Below are positions 8,565 to 17,186 of a stretch of 64,000 nucleotides of DNA, piece by piece. Numbering within the stretch: position 1 is the stretch's first letter; each line of letters starts with the position of its first letter. Origin of the DNA: Candidatus Lucifugimonas marina (GTDB lineage: Bacteria > Chloroflexota > Dehalococcoidia > Lucifugimonadales > Lucifugimonadaceae); NCBI GenBank assembly GCA_029593915.1, contig CP046147.1:1240001-1304000 (forward strand). Reading direction: 5' to 3'. The notes beneath the pieces were generated by a model. It ran no database searches and had not been told where the DNA came from. It saw only the letters and a list, made by a program, of their open reading frames with translations. Both the position numbers and the translations under genes were made by a program.

Positions 8565-9167
8565 TTAGTCGTTTGTATAGCGTTGCTCACGCCATGGATC
8601 GCCGTACATGTGGTAGCCGTAGCGTTCCCAGAATCCGGGTACATCCTGATCCATAAACGTCAGGCTGCGAATCCACTTTGCCGATTTCCAAAGATAGAGG
8701 TGAGGGATGAATAATCGAACGGGACCACCGTGTTCGGGCGCGAGGGGTTGTCCGTCGTACGTATGCGCCAAAATCGCTTTGCCATTGAGCACATCGGGGG
8801 CAGGGACGTTCGTTGTGTATCCGCCATCGCATCCAGCCATGACGAAACCGGTTGGTGGTTCAACATCTGCGTCTTTGAGCAGGTCGTCGATAGTAACTCC
8901 ACGCCAATCGGTGTCTTGCTTGGACCACTTGGTGACGCAGTGGATATCGGTGTGAATATCGGTCTGGGGTAGGGCGTTTAACTGGTCCCATGACCAAGTC
9001 CCGATTTTCGAACCATCAATTTCGATAGAGAAATCCCAGGTCGCTGTATCGACCTTCGGCGTGGGACCCGCGGAAAGCACAGGGAATCCGTCTTCAAGAT
9101 ACTGACCTGGAGGTACCGGACGAGCCGGTTCTGGGCGTTTTCGTCCGAAGAATTTGTTGTTTATCAA
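8565..9167 (-). CDS. Sulfite oxidase-like molybdopterin oxidoreductase
   Basis: 200 aa, the compact form of the sulfite-oxidase/YedY fold. IHCVTKWSKQDTDWRGV contains the cysteine that ligates molybdenum, and the cofactor-binding GCDGGYTTNVP and HGGPVRLFIPHLYLWKSAKW segments are conserved. The N-terminus (FFGRKRPEPARPVPPGQ) has no Tat twin-arginine signal, so it is predicted cytoplasmic. TTG start; no better upstream start seen. First gene of a two-gene unit with the flavin reductase. Reaction unknown (sulfoxide, sulfite or another small oxidised substrate). Confidence 0.88.
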   Translation of the reverse strand: MINNKFFGRKRPEPARPVPPGQYLEDGFPVLSAGPTPKVDTATWDFSIEIDGSKIGTWSWDQLNALPQTDIHTDIHCVTKWSKQDTDWRGVTIDDLLKDADVEPPTGFVMAGCDGGYTTNVPAPDVLNGKAILAHTYDGQPLAPEHGGPVRLFIPHLYLWKSAKWIRSLTFMDQDVPGFWERYGYHMYGDPWREQRYTND

Positions 9168-9306
9168 GTTTCAGCCCGCTAAATCGAGTGATGGAAAAGT
9201 GGTTCTACACAAAGTTTACCCATCAACTGCCCACAGTTCTCGCAGTATATTGTCGGCATAACTGTGCGTAGAACGATTTTGATTGCTGTGAGATGGAGAT
9301 TGAACA

Positions 9307-10083
9307 ATGGGACTGGCGAATTCACTTGATGGGAAAACTGCGATTGTTACAGGCAGTGGAAACGGCATCGGCCGTGCGATTGCGATGCGATTCGCTGCCG
9401 AAGGCGCACGCGTAACCGTTGCAGATATTGAAGAGGATGCGGGACAAGAAACAGTTGACCGAATAACTGCCGATGGCGGGACAGCGATTTTCGTACGAAC
9501 TGATACGACTGATTCCGATGCGATCAAAGCTACTGTTTCGGCAACTATTGCTGCACACGGCGAGATCGATGTCCTTGTGAACAACGCTGCAGCGTTTGTT
9601 TTCGGAAAGGTTGAGGACGTTACCCAAGACGATTGGGCGAAGGTTTTTGGCGTGAATGTCATCGGCTACGCAAACTGCGTGCGTGAAGTGCTTCCTTCGA
9701 TGCGAAAACAAAACGGTGGAGCAATTGTGAATATTGCGTCGGTTTCGTCGTTTATCGCACAGCCAGAGTTCATCCCGTACAACGCTTCTAAAGGCGCAGT
9801 CGCCCAGTTAACCAGATGCTTGGCGATGGACCTTTCCGTAGACAATATTCGAGTGAATGCCGTTTGCCCCGGATCGATACGAACTCGGGCGACTGATAGG
9901 CATATCGCAGAGCTGGGGCTGGATCCTGAAGAATCGTACGAAGAATTTGGTCAGGATTCCCTGATGAAGAGAATGGGCAAGCCTTCAGAGATCGCTTCTG
10001 GAGCGCTGTTCTTGGCTTCAGACGAGGCTTCATTCATGACCGGTGCACAGATTGTTATCGATGGTGGGGCTACTATCGACTAA
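9307..10083 (+). CDS. SDR family oxidoreductase
   Basis: 258 aa, complete classical SDR using NAD(P)H. Cofactor motif TGSGNGIGRA near residues 16-25, NNAA in place of NNAG (~91), catalytic serine region ASVSS, YNASK (Tyr/Lys), and the C-terminal ASDEASFMTGAQIVIDGG. ATG start with GGAG upstream. The specific substrate cannot be read from the sequence; annotations such as 3-oxoacyl-ACP reductase would be generic. Single gene, followed by a separate surface-filament gene. Confidence 0.92.
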   Translation: MGLANSLDGKTAIVTGSGNGIGRAIAMRFAAEGARVTVADIEEDAGQETVDRITADGGTAIFVRTDTTDSDAIKATVSATIAAHGEIDVLVNNAAAFVFGKVEDVTQDDWAKVFGVNVIGYANCVREVLPSMRKQNGGAIVNIASVSSFIAQPEFIPYNASKGAVAQLTRCLAMDLSVDNIRVNAVCPGSIRTRATDRHIAELGLDPEESYEEFGQDSLMKRMGKPSEIASGALFLASDEASFMTGAQIVIDGGATID

Positions 10084-10240
10084 TGACCAGATGTACTCGA
10101 AATAACGTCTGAAACGCAGCATTTGTGGGTGCGTTAAGTTGCGGTTTGGTGTGTAGGAAATACGTATGTAGGAACAACACACAGACCAACCTGTGCGCAG
10201 TTCGACATAGGCACGCATGGTGTCGTTCTAATCTAGGGTG

Positions 10241-10963
10241 ATGCACTTAAGGTTTTACTCGAATCGCCCTGACCGCCAAAAGGGTTCAGTGGCGATTGAA
10301 GTCGCAATTATCGCTATTGCGGGATTTATTGTCGCGATCCTCGGATCTGTTGCCATGTTGAGCACTTCGTTCATCATCACAGGCAGCGGTGAAGAAACAA
10401 TTGAAGGCGGCGTTACAGGATCGGCGGCACAGTTGGTGCTTCGAACTGGCGTTGTTGCTGAGAGTGGTGAAGTTGATGTCGATGGCAATGATGTGATCTT
10501 GCTAAGCGGTGTCGATGAGCTAGCTGTGGCGAAGTTGAAAATGGTCCTAGAAGTTTCGACCGATGTTTCGGTGGACCTAACGCCTCCGAATACGACCGAT
10601 GATACGTTGGTCGACCCTGACGCTAGCGGACTTTCTCCTCGGGCGTTTATTACTCTCAGTTGGAATGAATTCACTACGAATGGCGCTGAGTGGTCGGTGT
10701 TGTTCTTGGGAGACTCCGATGGTGATTATCATCTGGAGCAGGGAGAACGGGCCGAAATCACTATATGGCTGCACGAGTACGACGGTACGAACGTGCTTTA
10801 CGATCTCGGAACGGATAGTTCAGATGGTTTCGTTGATACTGCGATTGAACTATTGCAGCAACGCGATGAATTCGCCATAGAAATCAATGTCGGTGGCTCG
10901 ACTCCGCTCACGATTCAACGAACGTTGCCGCTGGAGCTAGGCACATCTGATTTGCTTGATTGA
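10241..10963 (+). CDS. Archaellin-like (archaeal flagellin-type) filament protein
   Basis: About 240 aa. A short basic leader ends at QKG (Gly15), followed by SVAIEVAIIAIAGFIVAIL: a class III (type IV prepilin-like) signal with Glu at +5 and a hydrophobic helix, cut by a prepilin peptidase. Downstream resembles archaellins rather than bacterial pilins: a Thr/Ser/Gly-rich beta domain, then GDSDGDYHLEQGERAEITI and FAIEINVGGSTPLTIQRTLP, matching the archaellin C-terminal pattern (GD...LEPGE..EI.I and FTIE...G..L.IERT.P). An in-frame GTG at 10238 gives a nearly identical start. No archaellum motor gene (FlaI/FlaJ/FlaH) or prepilin peptidase is nearby, so function in motility or adhesion is inferred. 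Confidence 0.8.
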   Translation: MHLRFYSNRPDRQKGSVAIEVAIIAIAGFIVAILGSVAMLSTSFIITGSGEETIEGGVTGSAAQLVLRTGVVAESGEVDVDGNDVILLSGVDELAVAKLKMVLEVSTDVSVDLTPPNTTDDTLVDPDASGLSPRAFITLSWNEFTTNGAEWSVLFLGDSDGDYHLEQGERAEITIWLHEYDGTNVLYDLGTDSSDGFVDTAIELLQQRDEFAIEINVGGSTPLTIQRTLPLELGTSDLLD

Positions 10964-11125
10964 GCTAGCTGGCGGGTGACCACTTGGGTCGGCGAGCGGT
11001 CGGTTTGATGCACGTTGGATTTGGCAGGTAGCCGGTTGGTCATTTCGCAAATACAAGAACAGAATCGCTGTGTGCGCAGCTTTATCTAAAGTTCGATAAA
11101 TACGTAATCAGGTAGATTTTCATCA

Positions 11126-11950
11126 ATGGCACGTAGAGTAATTCGACGGCGACGACCATCTGGCGGGCGAGTAGTGCGCCGCGTGGTACGAGGTGGTTCG
11201 CAAGCTTCTGCTCCCGCACAGCAGCCTGCTGCAGCGCCAGCCGAGGCCGAAGGCTCTCCAGTCTTGATGGCTACTTCAAACCTGACACGAAATTTGATCC
11301 TTCCAAAACTTGCCACCGTCAAAGATATTAGGCTTTCAGGTTTAGCTGATACACCTGAATCGGCTCTCAAGATGTTGGTTCAGGATCACCCTGAAGTTGT
11401 TGTTTTCGATATGGATTTTGGGGGCGAGTTCGTTGGGTTAGATACTGCACGAATGATGCAGAAGACTCGGATCCGCGCTGCTATCGTGATGCTGGTCCCC
11501 GAAATGGATGTTGAAGCCCTTCGGAGCCAATCGCGTCGGTTCGGTTCATCTTGGAGCTACGTGAAGAAGACGACTGCTGCACGGGTCGATGTGCTCGAAA
11601 CTGTTTTGAAGTCGGCCATTCGTGGTGTTCAGTGGATTGAACCGGAATTGAGCCGACCTTTGACCGCATTGTGGAAAATTGCGGATGAAGCGAGAGATAC
11701 CGAAGCTGCACGGGCTGAAGCCGAACCTGTGGCAGCTACTTCACCGACAAAGATTAGGACAGCCAAGAAATCCGTCGTTCAAGAACCTGAAATTGAAGAG
11801 GTCGAAGAGTACGACGAAGATGAAGTCGCACCAGGAATCAAGACTCGATCAACAGGTGACGCAGCGACTGATGGACTGAACATAACTTCAGTTTCAGTTG
11901 GGCATGGCGGAATCGGCTCGAACGTCGGCAAAGTACGCCGCACTGGCTAG
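11126..11950 (+). CDS. Receiver-like protein with Arg-rich N-terminus
   Basis: 274 aa. The first ~25 residues are very basic (MARRVIRRRRPSGGRVVRR), then an Ala/Pro/Gln linker, then a CheY-like receiver fold (~48-150) with VVVFDMDFGG (putative phosphoacceptor Asp), AAIVMLVPEMD, and SYVKKT (lysine). The acidic pair normally near the receiver N-terminus is missing (VLMATSNLTRN). The C-terminal third is low complexity: acidic (EIEEVEEYDEDE) then Gly-rich. No known effector domain. It is about 160 bases downstream of the archaellin-like gene, and a CpaE/TadZ-like assembly role is a speculation only. Unknown function. Confidence 0.7.
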   Translation: MARRVIRRRRPSGGRVVRRVVRGGSQASAPAQQPAAAPAEAEGSPVLMATSNLTRNLILPKLATVKDIRLSGLADTPESALKMLVQDHPEVVVFDMDFGGEFVGLDTARMMQKTRIRAAIVMLVPEMDVEALRSQSRRFGSSWSYVKKTTAARVDVLETVLKSAIRGVQWIEPELSRPLTALWKIADEARDTEAARAEAEPVAATSPTKIRTAKKSVVQEPEIEEVEEYDEDEVAPGIKTRSTGDAATDGLNITSVSVGHGGIGSNVGKVRRTG

Positions 11951-11962
11951 CACGGCGTACTT
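11931..11962 (+). terminator. Hairpin spanning the stop codon of the receiver-like gene
   Basis: AAGTACGCCG (11931-11940) pairs perfectly with CGGCGTACTT (11953-11962); the 12-base loop contains the TAG stop. No T-run follows, so it may protect the mRNA 3' end rather than terminate transcription. Confidence 0.4.
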
Positions 11963-11990
11963 CCTGAATTTAGCGCGCTAAGTTCTCTGA

Positions 11991-12242
11991 TTACGAACTG
12001 AGATCTGGCAAGTATTGAATCAGGAACAACACGAGACCTATTGCTAACAAAGCTGTAGCAACCAAGTTCAGCATTCGGAACACGATCAATTTCGGAATGT
12101 GCTTCAGCAAGTACGCTGCACCCAGCAATCCCCATGTTGCGGTGTTCATCCATTCTTCGGCGTTGAACGATATTAGAGCGAGGATCAAAAAGATCAGCGC
12201 TCCAGCGAATCCGTAAAGCGATGGTGTGTAGATAAAAGGCAT
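11991..12242 (-). CDS. Small predicted membrane protein, unknown function
   Basis: 83 aa with hydrophobic spans at about residues 10-26, 36-46 (weak) and 58-76. ATG at 12242 is preceded by GGAGAAG at proper spacing, which supports translation. It lies 52 bases downstream of the first enolase-superfamily gene on the same strand and could be the last gene of that transcript. No family recognised. Confidence 0.55.
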   Translation of the reverse strand: MPFIYTPSLYGFAGALIFLILALISFNAEEWMNTATWGLLGAAYLLKHIPKLIVFRMLNLVATALLAIGLVLFLIQYLPDLSS

Positions 12243-12294
12243 AGGCTTCTCCGGCTTAATATCTTTGGTTGAGTTTGATAGTCGCTACAGATGA

Positions 12295-13458
12295 TTACCA
12301 GTTGGTGATAGAGCCATCGTTTCGGCGTAGTCGAGGTGGCCAGCCGTGTGGCTCGACCGCAGCGCGTTCTGCCGCATCGATATCGAACTCGACTCCAAGA
12401 CCTGGCTTGTCGGGGCACCATGAGTATCCATCTGCCCATTCGATCTGCTCAGGGAACAGCTCTGTTGCGTAGGAACCGGGACGTCTTGGCATCTCTTGCA
12501 CTCCAACGTTCGTCGATGCCATACAGAGCGCGACGCAGGCTGCTGCAGACACAGGACCAAGCGGGTTGTGTGGAACGATATCGATGTAGTGGGTTTCAGC
12601 CCAGTGGGTGATTTTCAACGCCTCGGTCAGACCACCGACGATACACAGATCGATTCTGGCGTAATCGATGAGGTCTTCTTCGATCACTTCTCGGAACGGC
12701 CATTTTGATGCCCACTGTTCGCCGGCTGCGATTGGAAGGTTTACCTGTCGACGCAGGTTGCGATAACTGCCTTGATTTTCGGACCTCAAGGGGTCTTCGA
12801 TGAAGAACGGTTTGAATTGTTCCATCTCTTTGCACATTTGAACAACGTGAGCCGTGTCGAGGCGAGTGTGTACGTCGAAAGTCATTTGGATGTCGGGTCC
12901 AACAGCCTCACGCACGCGACTCATCTGCTCGACAGCGATTTTCATCGACTCGACCGGTTCGAGAGTGGAAATACCCGGTGTCTCGAACGATCCGCCAGTT
13001 TCTGGCTGACCCCAGCGAACAAATTTCCAGCCGGCCTCTACGGCTGCGACCGAATTTTCAACTAACTCGTCGATGGTCTTGCCCTGGGTGTGTGGGTAGC
13101 TCACGACTTTATTGCGAACAGGTCCACCCATCAGCTTGTACGTCGGCATATTTACCGACTTACCCTTGATGTCCCACAGAGCGATGTCGATAGCTGAGAT
13201 CGCACACGTGTAAACCTTGTCGGCTGGGAAGAATCCTGATCGGAACATTTCTTGCCAGAGTCGTTCGGTTTCCCACGGATCAGCTCCGACTACCAGTTCA
13301 GCGAGGTGATCTATGGCGGCGCCAATTGCTCGACCCCAATTACGGATTCCAACTTCTCCAAGACCGTGGTGCCCGGCATCGGTATCGACTCTGACGATCA
13401 TGTAGGCGCGCCCGCCTTCGTCTTGAACCGAGAAACTGCGTATTTGTGTGACTTTCAT
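12295..13458 (-). CDS. Enolase-superfamily dehydratase, galactonate dehydratase-like (paralog 1)
   Basis: 387 aa, mandelate racemase/muconate lactonizing enzyme superfamily (COG4948). N-terminal capping domain, then a TIM barrel with metal ligands Asp195 (in DVHTR), Glu221 (FIEDP) and Glu247 (AAGEQ). His197 in the D-x-H pair and His297 in PHNPLGP match the catalytic histidines of D-galactonate/mannonate dehydratase-type members; the C-terminal NDGSITNW resembles the ending of galactonate dehydratases. Likely a sugar-acid dehydratase; exact substrate unknown. Start chosen at ATG 13458 to match paralog 2; an upstream GTG at 13509 is possible. Tandem duplicate of the following gene. Confidence 0.88.
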   Translation of the reverse strand: MKVTQIRSFSVQDEGGRAYMIVRVDTDAGHHGLGEVGIRNWGRAIGAAIDHLAELVVGADPWETERLWQEMFRSGFFPADKVYTCAISAIDIALWDIKGKSVNMPTYKLMGGPVRNKVVSYPHTQGKTIDELVENSVAAVEAGWKFVRWGQPETGGSFETPGISTLEPVESMKIAVEQMSRVREAVGPDIQMTFDVHTRLDTAHVVQMCKEMEQFKPFFIEDPLRSENQGSYRNLRRQVNLPIAAGEQWASKWPFREVIEEDLIDYARIDLCIVGGLTEALKITHWAETHYIDIVPHNPLGPVSAAACVALCMASTNVGVQEMPRRPGSYATELFPEQIEWADGYSWCPDKPGLGVEFDIDAAERAAVEPHGWPPRLRRNDGSITNW

Positions 13459-13524
13459 AATTTCGTTATTGCTCCGGGCGTCGCCGAACGACTTGGTCGC
13501 GCGTCGCACTTCACCTTTCCTCTA

Positions 13525-13549
13525 TCTCCTTTCCATCTAGGAAAGGAGA
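13525..13549. repeat. 10-bp perfect hairpin in the leader of enolase paralog 1
   Basis: TCTCCTTTCC (13525-13534) pairs exactly with GGAAAGGAGA (13540-13549) around a 5-base loop. On the minus strand it lies ~70 bases upstream of the ATG at 13458. One arm contains an AGGAG-like sequence on both strands, so it could sequester or present a ribosome site or be an operator. Confidence 0.5.
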
Positions 13550-13703
13550 ACTCGTTTGGCCCGCTGGCTCCACACGTCACTAACGTGAATTGGTCGCCCG
13601 AGCATCTGACTTTCCCCTAACCCCTTCCCGATGGAAGAGGTACTAATCGTTTCGTTTGTGAATTGGTCTGGGATTCATTGAGAGCATTGAAGCCCGCTGT
13701 GAC

Positions 13704-14864
13704 TTACCAATTGGTTTTCGCTCCATCGGGACGTCGTAGTTGTAGACCCATGCCGGTCGGATTCACATAAGCACCTTCAGCTTCGTCGATGTCGAAATCG
13801 ACACCAAGTCCAGGGACATCGGGACACCATGAATATCCGTCTTCCCATTCGATCTGTCGTGGGAATAGTTTGTTGTCGGAAGAACCGGGGCGGCGCGGCA
13901 TCTCTTGTGCTCCGACATTGGTAGAAGCCATGCATAGCGATACACATGCTGCTGCCGATACTGGACCCAGTGGATTGTGCGGAACGATGTCGATGTAGTG
14001 AGTTTCAGCCCAGTGGGTGATCTTGAGCGCTTCAGTGATTCCGCCGACGATACAGAGGTCGATTCGTGCGTAGTCGATGAGATCTTCTTCGATCACCTGC
14101 CTGAACGGCCATTTAGATCCCCACTGTTCACCAGCAGCTATTGGCAGATTCATCATCTGTCGAAGATTTCGGTAGGCCCCCGGGTTTTCCGAACGAATTG
14201 GGTCTTCAATGAAGAACGGCTTGTACTGTTCGAGGTCGTGACTCATCTGGATCGATAACGCCGGATTTAATCGAGTGTGAATGTCGAGACAGAGCTGTGT
14301 GTCCCATCCGACTGCCTCTCTGACAGCTGAAAACGATTCGACCGTTTTGCTCATAGATTCGAGAGGATCGAATACTCCGAAGCCGTTGGCGTCGAATGGT
14401 GATGTTTCGAGCTGGTGCCAGCGAAGGAACTTCCAGCCGTCGTCCTGCAGATGCTTAGCACTCGACACCACATCGTCGATTTCTTGACCTTGAACGTGTG
14501 CGTACGAAACAACTTTTTCTCTGACAGGACCGCCAAGCAACTTGTAGACAGGCTTGTCGACTGACTTACCTTTGATGTCCCAAAGAGCGATATCAATCGC
14601 AGAAATTGCACAGGAGTAGACCGTGTCGGCAGGGAAGAATCCTGATCGGAACATTTCCTGCCAGAGTCGTTCTGTCTCCCACGGGTCAGATCCGACTATC
14701 AACTCCGAAAGGTGATCAATGGCGTGTCCGATTGCGACACCCCAGCCTCGCATGCCGATTTCGCCAAGGCCGTAATGACCTGCGTCGGTATCGACTCTGA
14801 CGATGAAGTACCCACGACCCGATTCGCCTTGGACTGAGTAACTCTTAATTCCTGTAACTTTCAT
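13704..14864 (-). CDS. Enolase-superfamily dehydratase, galactonate dehydratase-like (paralog 2)
   Basis: 386 aa, closely similar along its whole length to the downstream paralog at 12295-13458 (same DIHTR, FIEDP, AAGEQ, PHNPLGP and C-terminal DGAKTNW motifs), so the pair arose by tandem duplication. Same predicted chemistry: Mg-dependent dehydration of an aldonic-type acid by the D-x-H and PHNP histidines. Differences concentrate in the capping-domain loop near residues 120-165, which sets substrate specificity in this superfamily, suggesting different substrates. ATG 14864 has AGGCGG upstream; the ORF continues upstream without homology. Confidence 0.9.
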   Translation of the reverse strand: MKVTGIKSYSVQGESGRGYFIVRVDTDAGHYGLGEIGMRGWGVAIGHAIDHLSELIVGSDPWETERLWQEMFRSGFFPADTVYSCAISAIDIALWDIKGKSVDKPVYKLLGGPVREKVVSYAHVQGQEIDDVVSSAKHLQDDGWKFLRWHQLETSPFDANGFGVFDPLESMSKTVESFSAVREAVGWDTQLCLDIHTRLNPALSIQMSHDLEQYKPFFIEDPIRSENPGAYRNLRQMMNLPIAAGEQWGSKWPFRQVIEEDLIDYARIDLCIVGGITEALKITHWAETHYIDIVPHNPLGPVSAAACVSLCMASTNVGAQEMPRRPGSSDNKLFPRQIEWEDGYSWCPDVPGLGVDFDIDEAEGAYVNPTGMGLQLRRPDGAKTNW

Positions 14865-15026
14865 CTGTCCGCCTACGCTTGCTAGCGTTCGTGCTGATAT
14901 GTAGATTCGGCGGCAGTGTAACTCGCTTTGTGGGGTGGATATGCATCTGTCGGTTACAAAATGAATCACATTCGCATCGAGTCCAGGCGATAACTAGAAC
15001 GAAAATAGCACTTTCTCAGGAGAGCG

Positions 15027-15434
15027 ATGGAGATATCAGTAGGTCAGTCGGCGAGCCGGTCAATGGTCGTAACAGCCGAGATTGTCGGGCAGTATGCCGA
15101 ACTCACAGGCGATCGAAATCCGCTGCATTTTGACGAGGAGTTCACGTCAAGAACTCGGTTCAAGCGTTTGATATCTCAGGGTGGGATAGCCGTTGGGTTG
15201 CTGCACGCTCTGGTTGCGATGGATCTTCCCGGAGCGGGAACGGTTTTCACTGAACAGCACTGGGTCTTCCCTGCACCCGTGTATGTTGGCGACACGATAA
15301 CTGCTACAGGAACGATTACTGAATGGATTGAGGAACGCCACCGTGGTTCGATGGATTTCGTAATTGTGAATCAGGACGGTGTCGAAGTACTAACGGGGTC
15401 AACAGTAGTTTATCAGGCGGTGCCGAGAGACTGA
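15027..15434 (+). CDS. MaoC-like (R)-specific enoyl-CoA hydratase / hot-dog fold protein
   Basis: 135 aa. Single hot-dog domain with the hydratase motif GDRNPLHFDEEF (catalytic Asp/His pair), followed by the GGIAVGLLHALV helix and the terminal beta-strands. Length and motif fit (R)-specific enoyl-CoA hydratases and MaoC dehydratases acting on acyl-CoA. ATG start with AGGAG five bases upstream. Divergent from enolase paralog 2 with a 160-base shared promoter region. Confidence 0.9.
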   Translation: MEISVGQSASRSMVVTAEIVGQYAELTGDRNPLHFDEEFTSRTRFKRLISQGGIAVGLLHALVAMDLPGAGTVFTEQHWVFPAPVYVGDTITATGTITEWIEERHRGSMDFVIVNQDGVEVLTGSTVVYQAVPRD

Positions 15435-15565
15435 TCATGTTTTCCCAAGTACAAATCGTGCGTTGATTTCTGGGAAAACCTAACCTCCCGCAAAGACCGA
15501 AAACCGCAAACTACTCACAGGCGAATGGATGTTTTTCGTCGCACGGGTCGGTCTGGGCGGCTGAA

Positions 15566-16294
15566 ATGACTACTGCAGGTACGCCAACAGGAAAGTTGGA
15601 CGCCATCGCAAAATGGTCACTGATTGTTGGGCCGCTTCTGGTAATAATTTTCAATTTCCTGATGCCAACCAACGGAATCGAACCGATTAATCCTGAAGAC
15701 TCCGATAGCTACATCAAAGCACTCGGAGATGACGCAGGAATAGTTCAGGTCTACACCGTGATTATTTTGCTCGGGATCATCCTCTACACGAGGGCGATTA
15801 TCGGACTGTGGAGGATCGCACCTGAAGGTCAATCTCGCTATCGCATGACGATCGGTGTGCTTGGGGGAGTCTCGGCTCTATCGCTGTGGGCGATAGTTCT
15901 CGCCCTCACCCTCGCAGAGACAAGTATCGCTGAAAAACTTGCCACCGCTACGGCTGGTGCTCAGGCGGGTGTCGCAGGTGCTGCGGAACAAGCAGGTGCG
16001 GCGACAATCATTGCGAAATCAATCCATGCTGCCTTGTTTGGGGTTTACCAAACAGCGACGTATGTTGCCTATATATCGTTGATCCCTCTGGGAGGCGGAC
16101 TCGCAATTAGCGGCATAATTCGAAAAGAGTGGGGCTGGGCGATTGCGTTGATCGGTGCTGCCACGGTAATTCTGACGTCGATCTTCCCGGTCAAAACTGA
16201 AGAAGGTGTGATGCTCTTCGGAATCATGGCGCTTATATGGGGAATCGTTCTCACCGTAATGGGAATCATGATCGCCAAAGCAGATATGGACTAG
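15566..16294 (+). CDS. Predicted six-span integral membrane protein, unknown function
   Basis: 242 aa. Hydrophobic spans near residues 17-38, 55-80, 93-118, 150-180, 185-208 and 213-238, with an Ala/Gly-rich stretch (ATATAGAQAGVAGAAEQAG) before the fourth. ATG start with GGGCGG upstream. A strong terminator follows at 16316. No family recognised; hydrophobic pattern only. Confidence 0.65.
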   Translation: MTTAGTPTGKLDAIAKWSLIVGPLLVIIFNFLMPTNGIEPINPEDSDSYIKALGDDAGIVQVYTVIILLGIILYTRAIIGLWRIAPEGQSRYRMTIGVLGGVSALSLWAIVLALTLAETSIAEKLATATAGAQAGVAGAAEQAGAATIIAKSIHAALFGVYQTATYVAYISLIPLGGGLAISGIIRKEWGWAIALIGAATVILTSIFPVKTEEGVMLFGIMALIWGIVLTVMGIMIAKADMD

Positions 16295-16315
16295 TCCGCA
16301 CTGTTCTTGGGAATT

Positions 16316-16347
16316 AAAAAGGGCGCACCAAACGGTGCGCCCTTTTT
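16316..16347. terminator. Bidirectional intrinsic terminator
   Basis: A-run, GGGCGCACC (16321-16329), loop AAAC, GGTGCGCCC (16334-16342), T-run. It lies between the convergent membrane-protein gene and the SDR at 16369-17130 and can serve both strands. Confidence 0.92.
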
Positions 16348-16368
16348 AGATTTCTATGAAGTAGAAAT

Positions 16369-17130
16369 CTAATCCGTGAAGTAACTTCCGCCGTTCGGTG
16401 AAATGGTCTGACCCGTCATGTAGTTCTGCTCATCGCTTGCGAGCATCACAGCAATCGAGGAAACATCTTCAACTTGACCGGGGCGTTTCAGGAGCGTTAG
16501 TGCAACAACTCCAGCGCCACCACCTGATCGAAGTTCTTCTCGTGTGAGATCGGTTTCGATGATTCCCGGTGATATTGAATTCACCAAAATTCCATGCTCT
16601 GAACCCCAACGGGCTAGAACCTGGGTCAGCGAAATTAGCCCGGCTTTCGAAGCGGCGTAATGAGCTGTTGTTGGGCCACCGTAAAGTCCGCTAACGGAAG
16701 CGATGTTGATGATCCTGCCGCCACGTTCTTTCACCATGAAGGGCAGCACTTCCTGCGAAACGAGGAAAGGGCCTTTCAGGTTCACAGACATGATCTCATC
16801 CCAGTCTTCTTCAGTGACTGTGTCGATAGGACCCTGGCGGTTGATGCCGGCGTTGTTCACGAGCACGTCGATCTTTCCTTCAGCATCGGCGATGTGTCCG
16901 ACCCACGCGTTGATCGACTCGCGATTGGTTACCGCGACCGGTGTCATGTACGCCGTGGCACCGAGCTCGGCAATTTCCTGACACGTTTCTTCTGCGTAGT
17001 GCTCGTTGGAAACGTAGGAAATTGCTACGGTCTTTGCACCTTCTTTGGCGAATGCAAGAGCCATCGCTTTACCTAATCCGCGACCGCCGCCGGTGATTAG
17101 GCACACTTTTCCTTTGAGTCGATCAGTCAC
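16369..17130 (-). CDS. SDR family oxidoreductase (FabG-like)
   Basis: 253 aa classical SDR. TGxxxGxG cofactor motif as TGGGRGLG (~14-21), NNAG (~91-94), active-site serine in IASVSG, YAASK (Tyr/Lys ~157-161), and the C-terminal ASDEQNYMTGQTISPNGG. GTG start at 17130 with AGGT upstream. It follows the two KxK-type enolase-superfamily genes on the same strand (57 bases), so it probably acts in the same sugar-acid or hydroxy-acid pathway. Confidence 0.92.
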   Translation of the reverse strand: MTDRLKGKVCLITGGGRGLGKAMALAFAKEGAKTVAISYVSNEHYAEETCQEIAELGATAYMTPVAVTNRESINAWVGHIADAEGKIDVLVNNAGINRQGPIDTVTEEDWDEIMSVNLKGPFLVSQEVLPFMVKERGGRIINIASVSGLYGGPTTAHYAASKAGLISLTQVLARWGSEHGILVNSISPGIIETDLTREELRSGGGAGVVALTLLKRPGQVEDVSSIAVMLASDEQNYMTGQTISPNGGSYFTD

Positions 17131-17186
17131 ATTTACCTACTTATTGTTTTTGGGATTTTTAGTGGTCAGCAAACACTGCCAGACGT

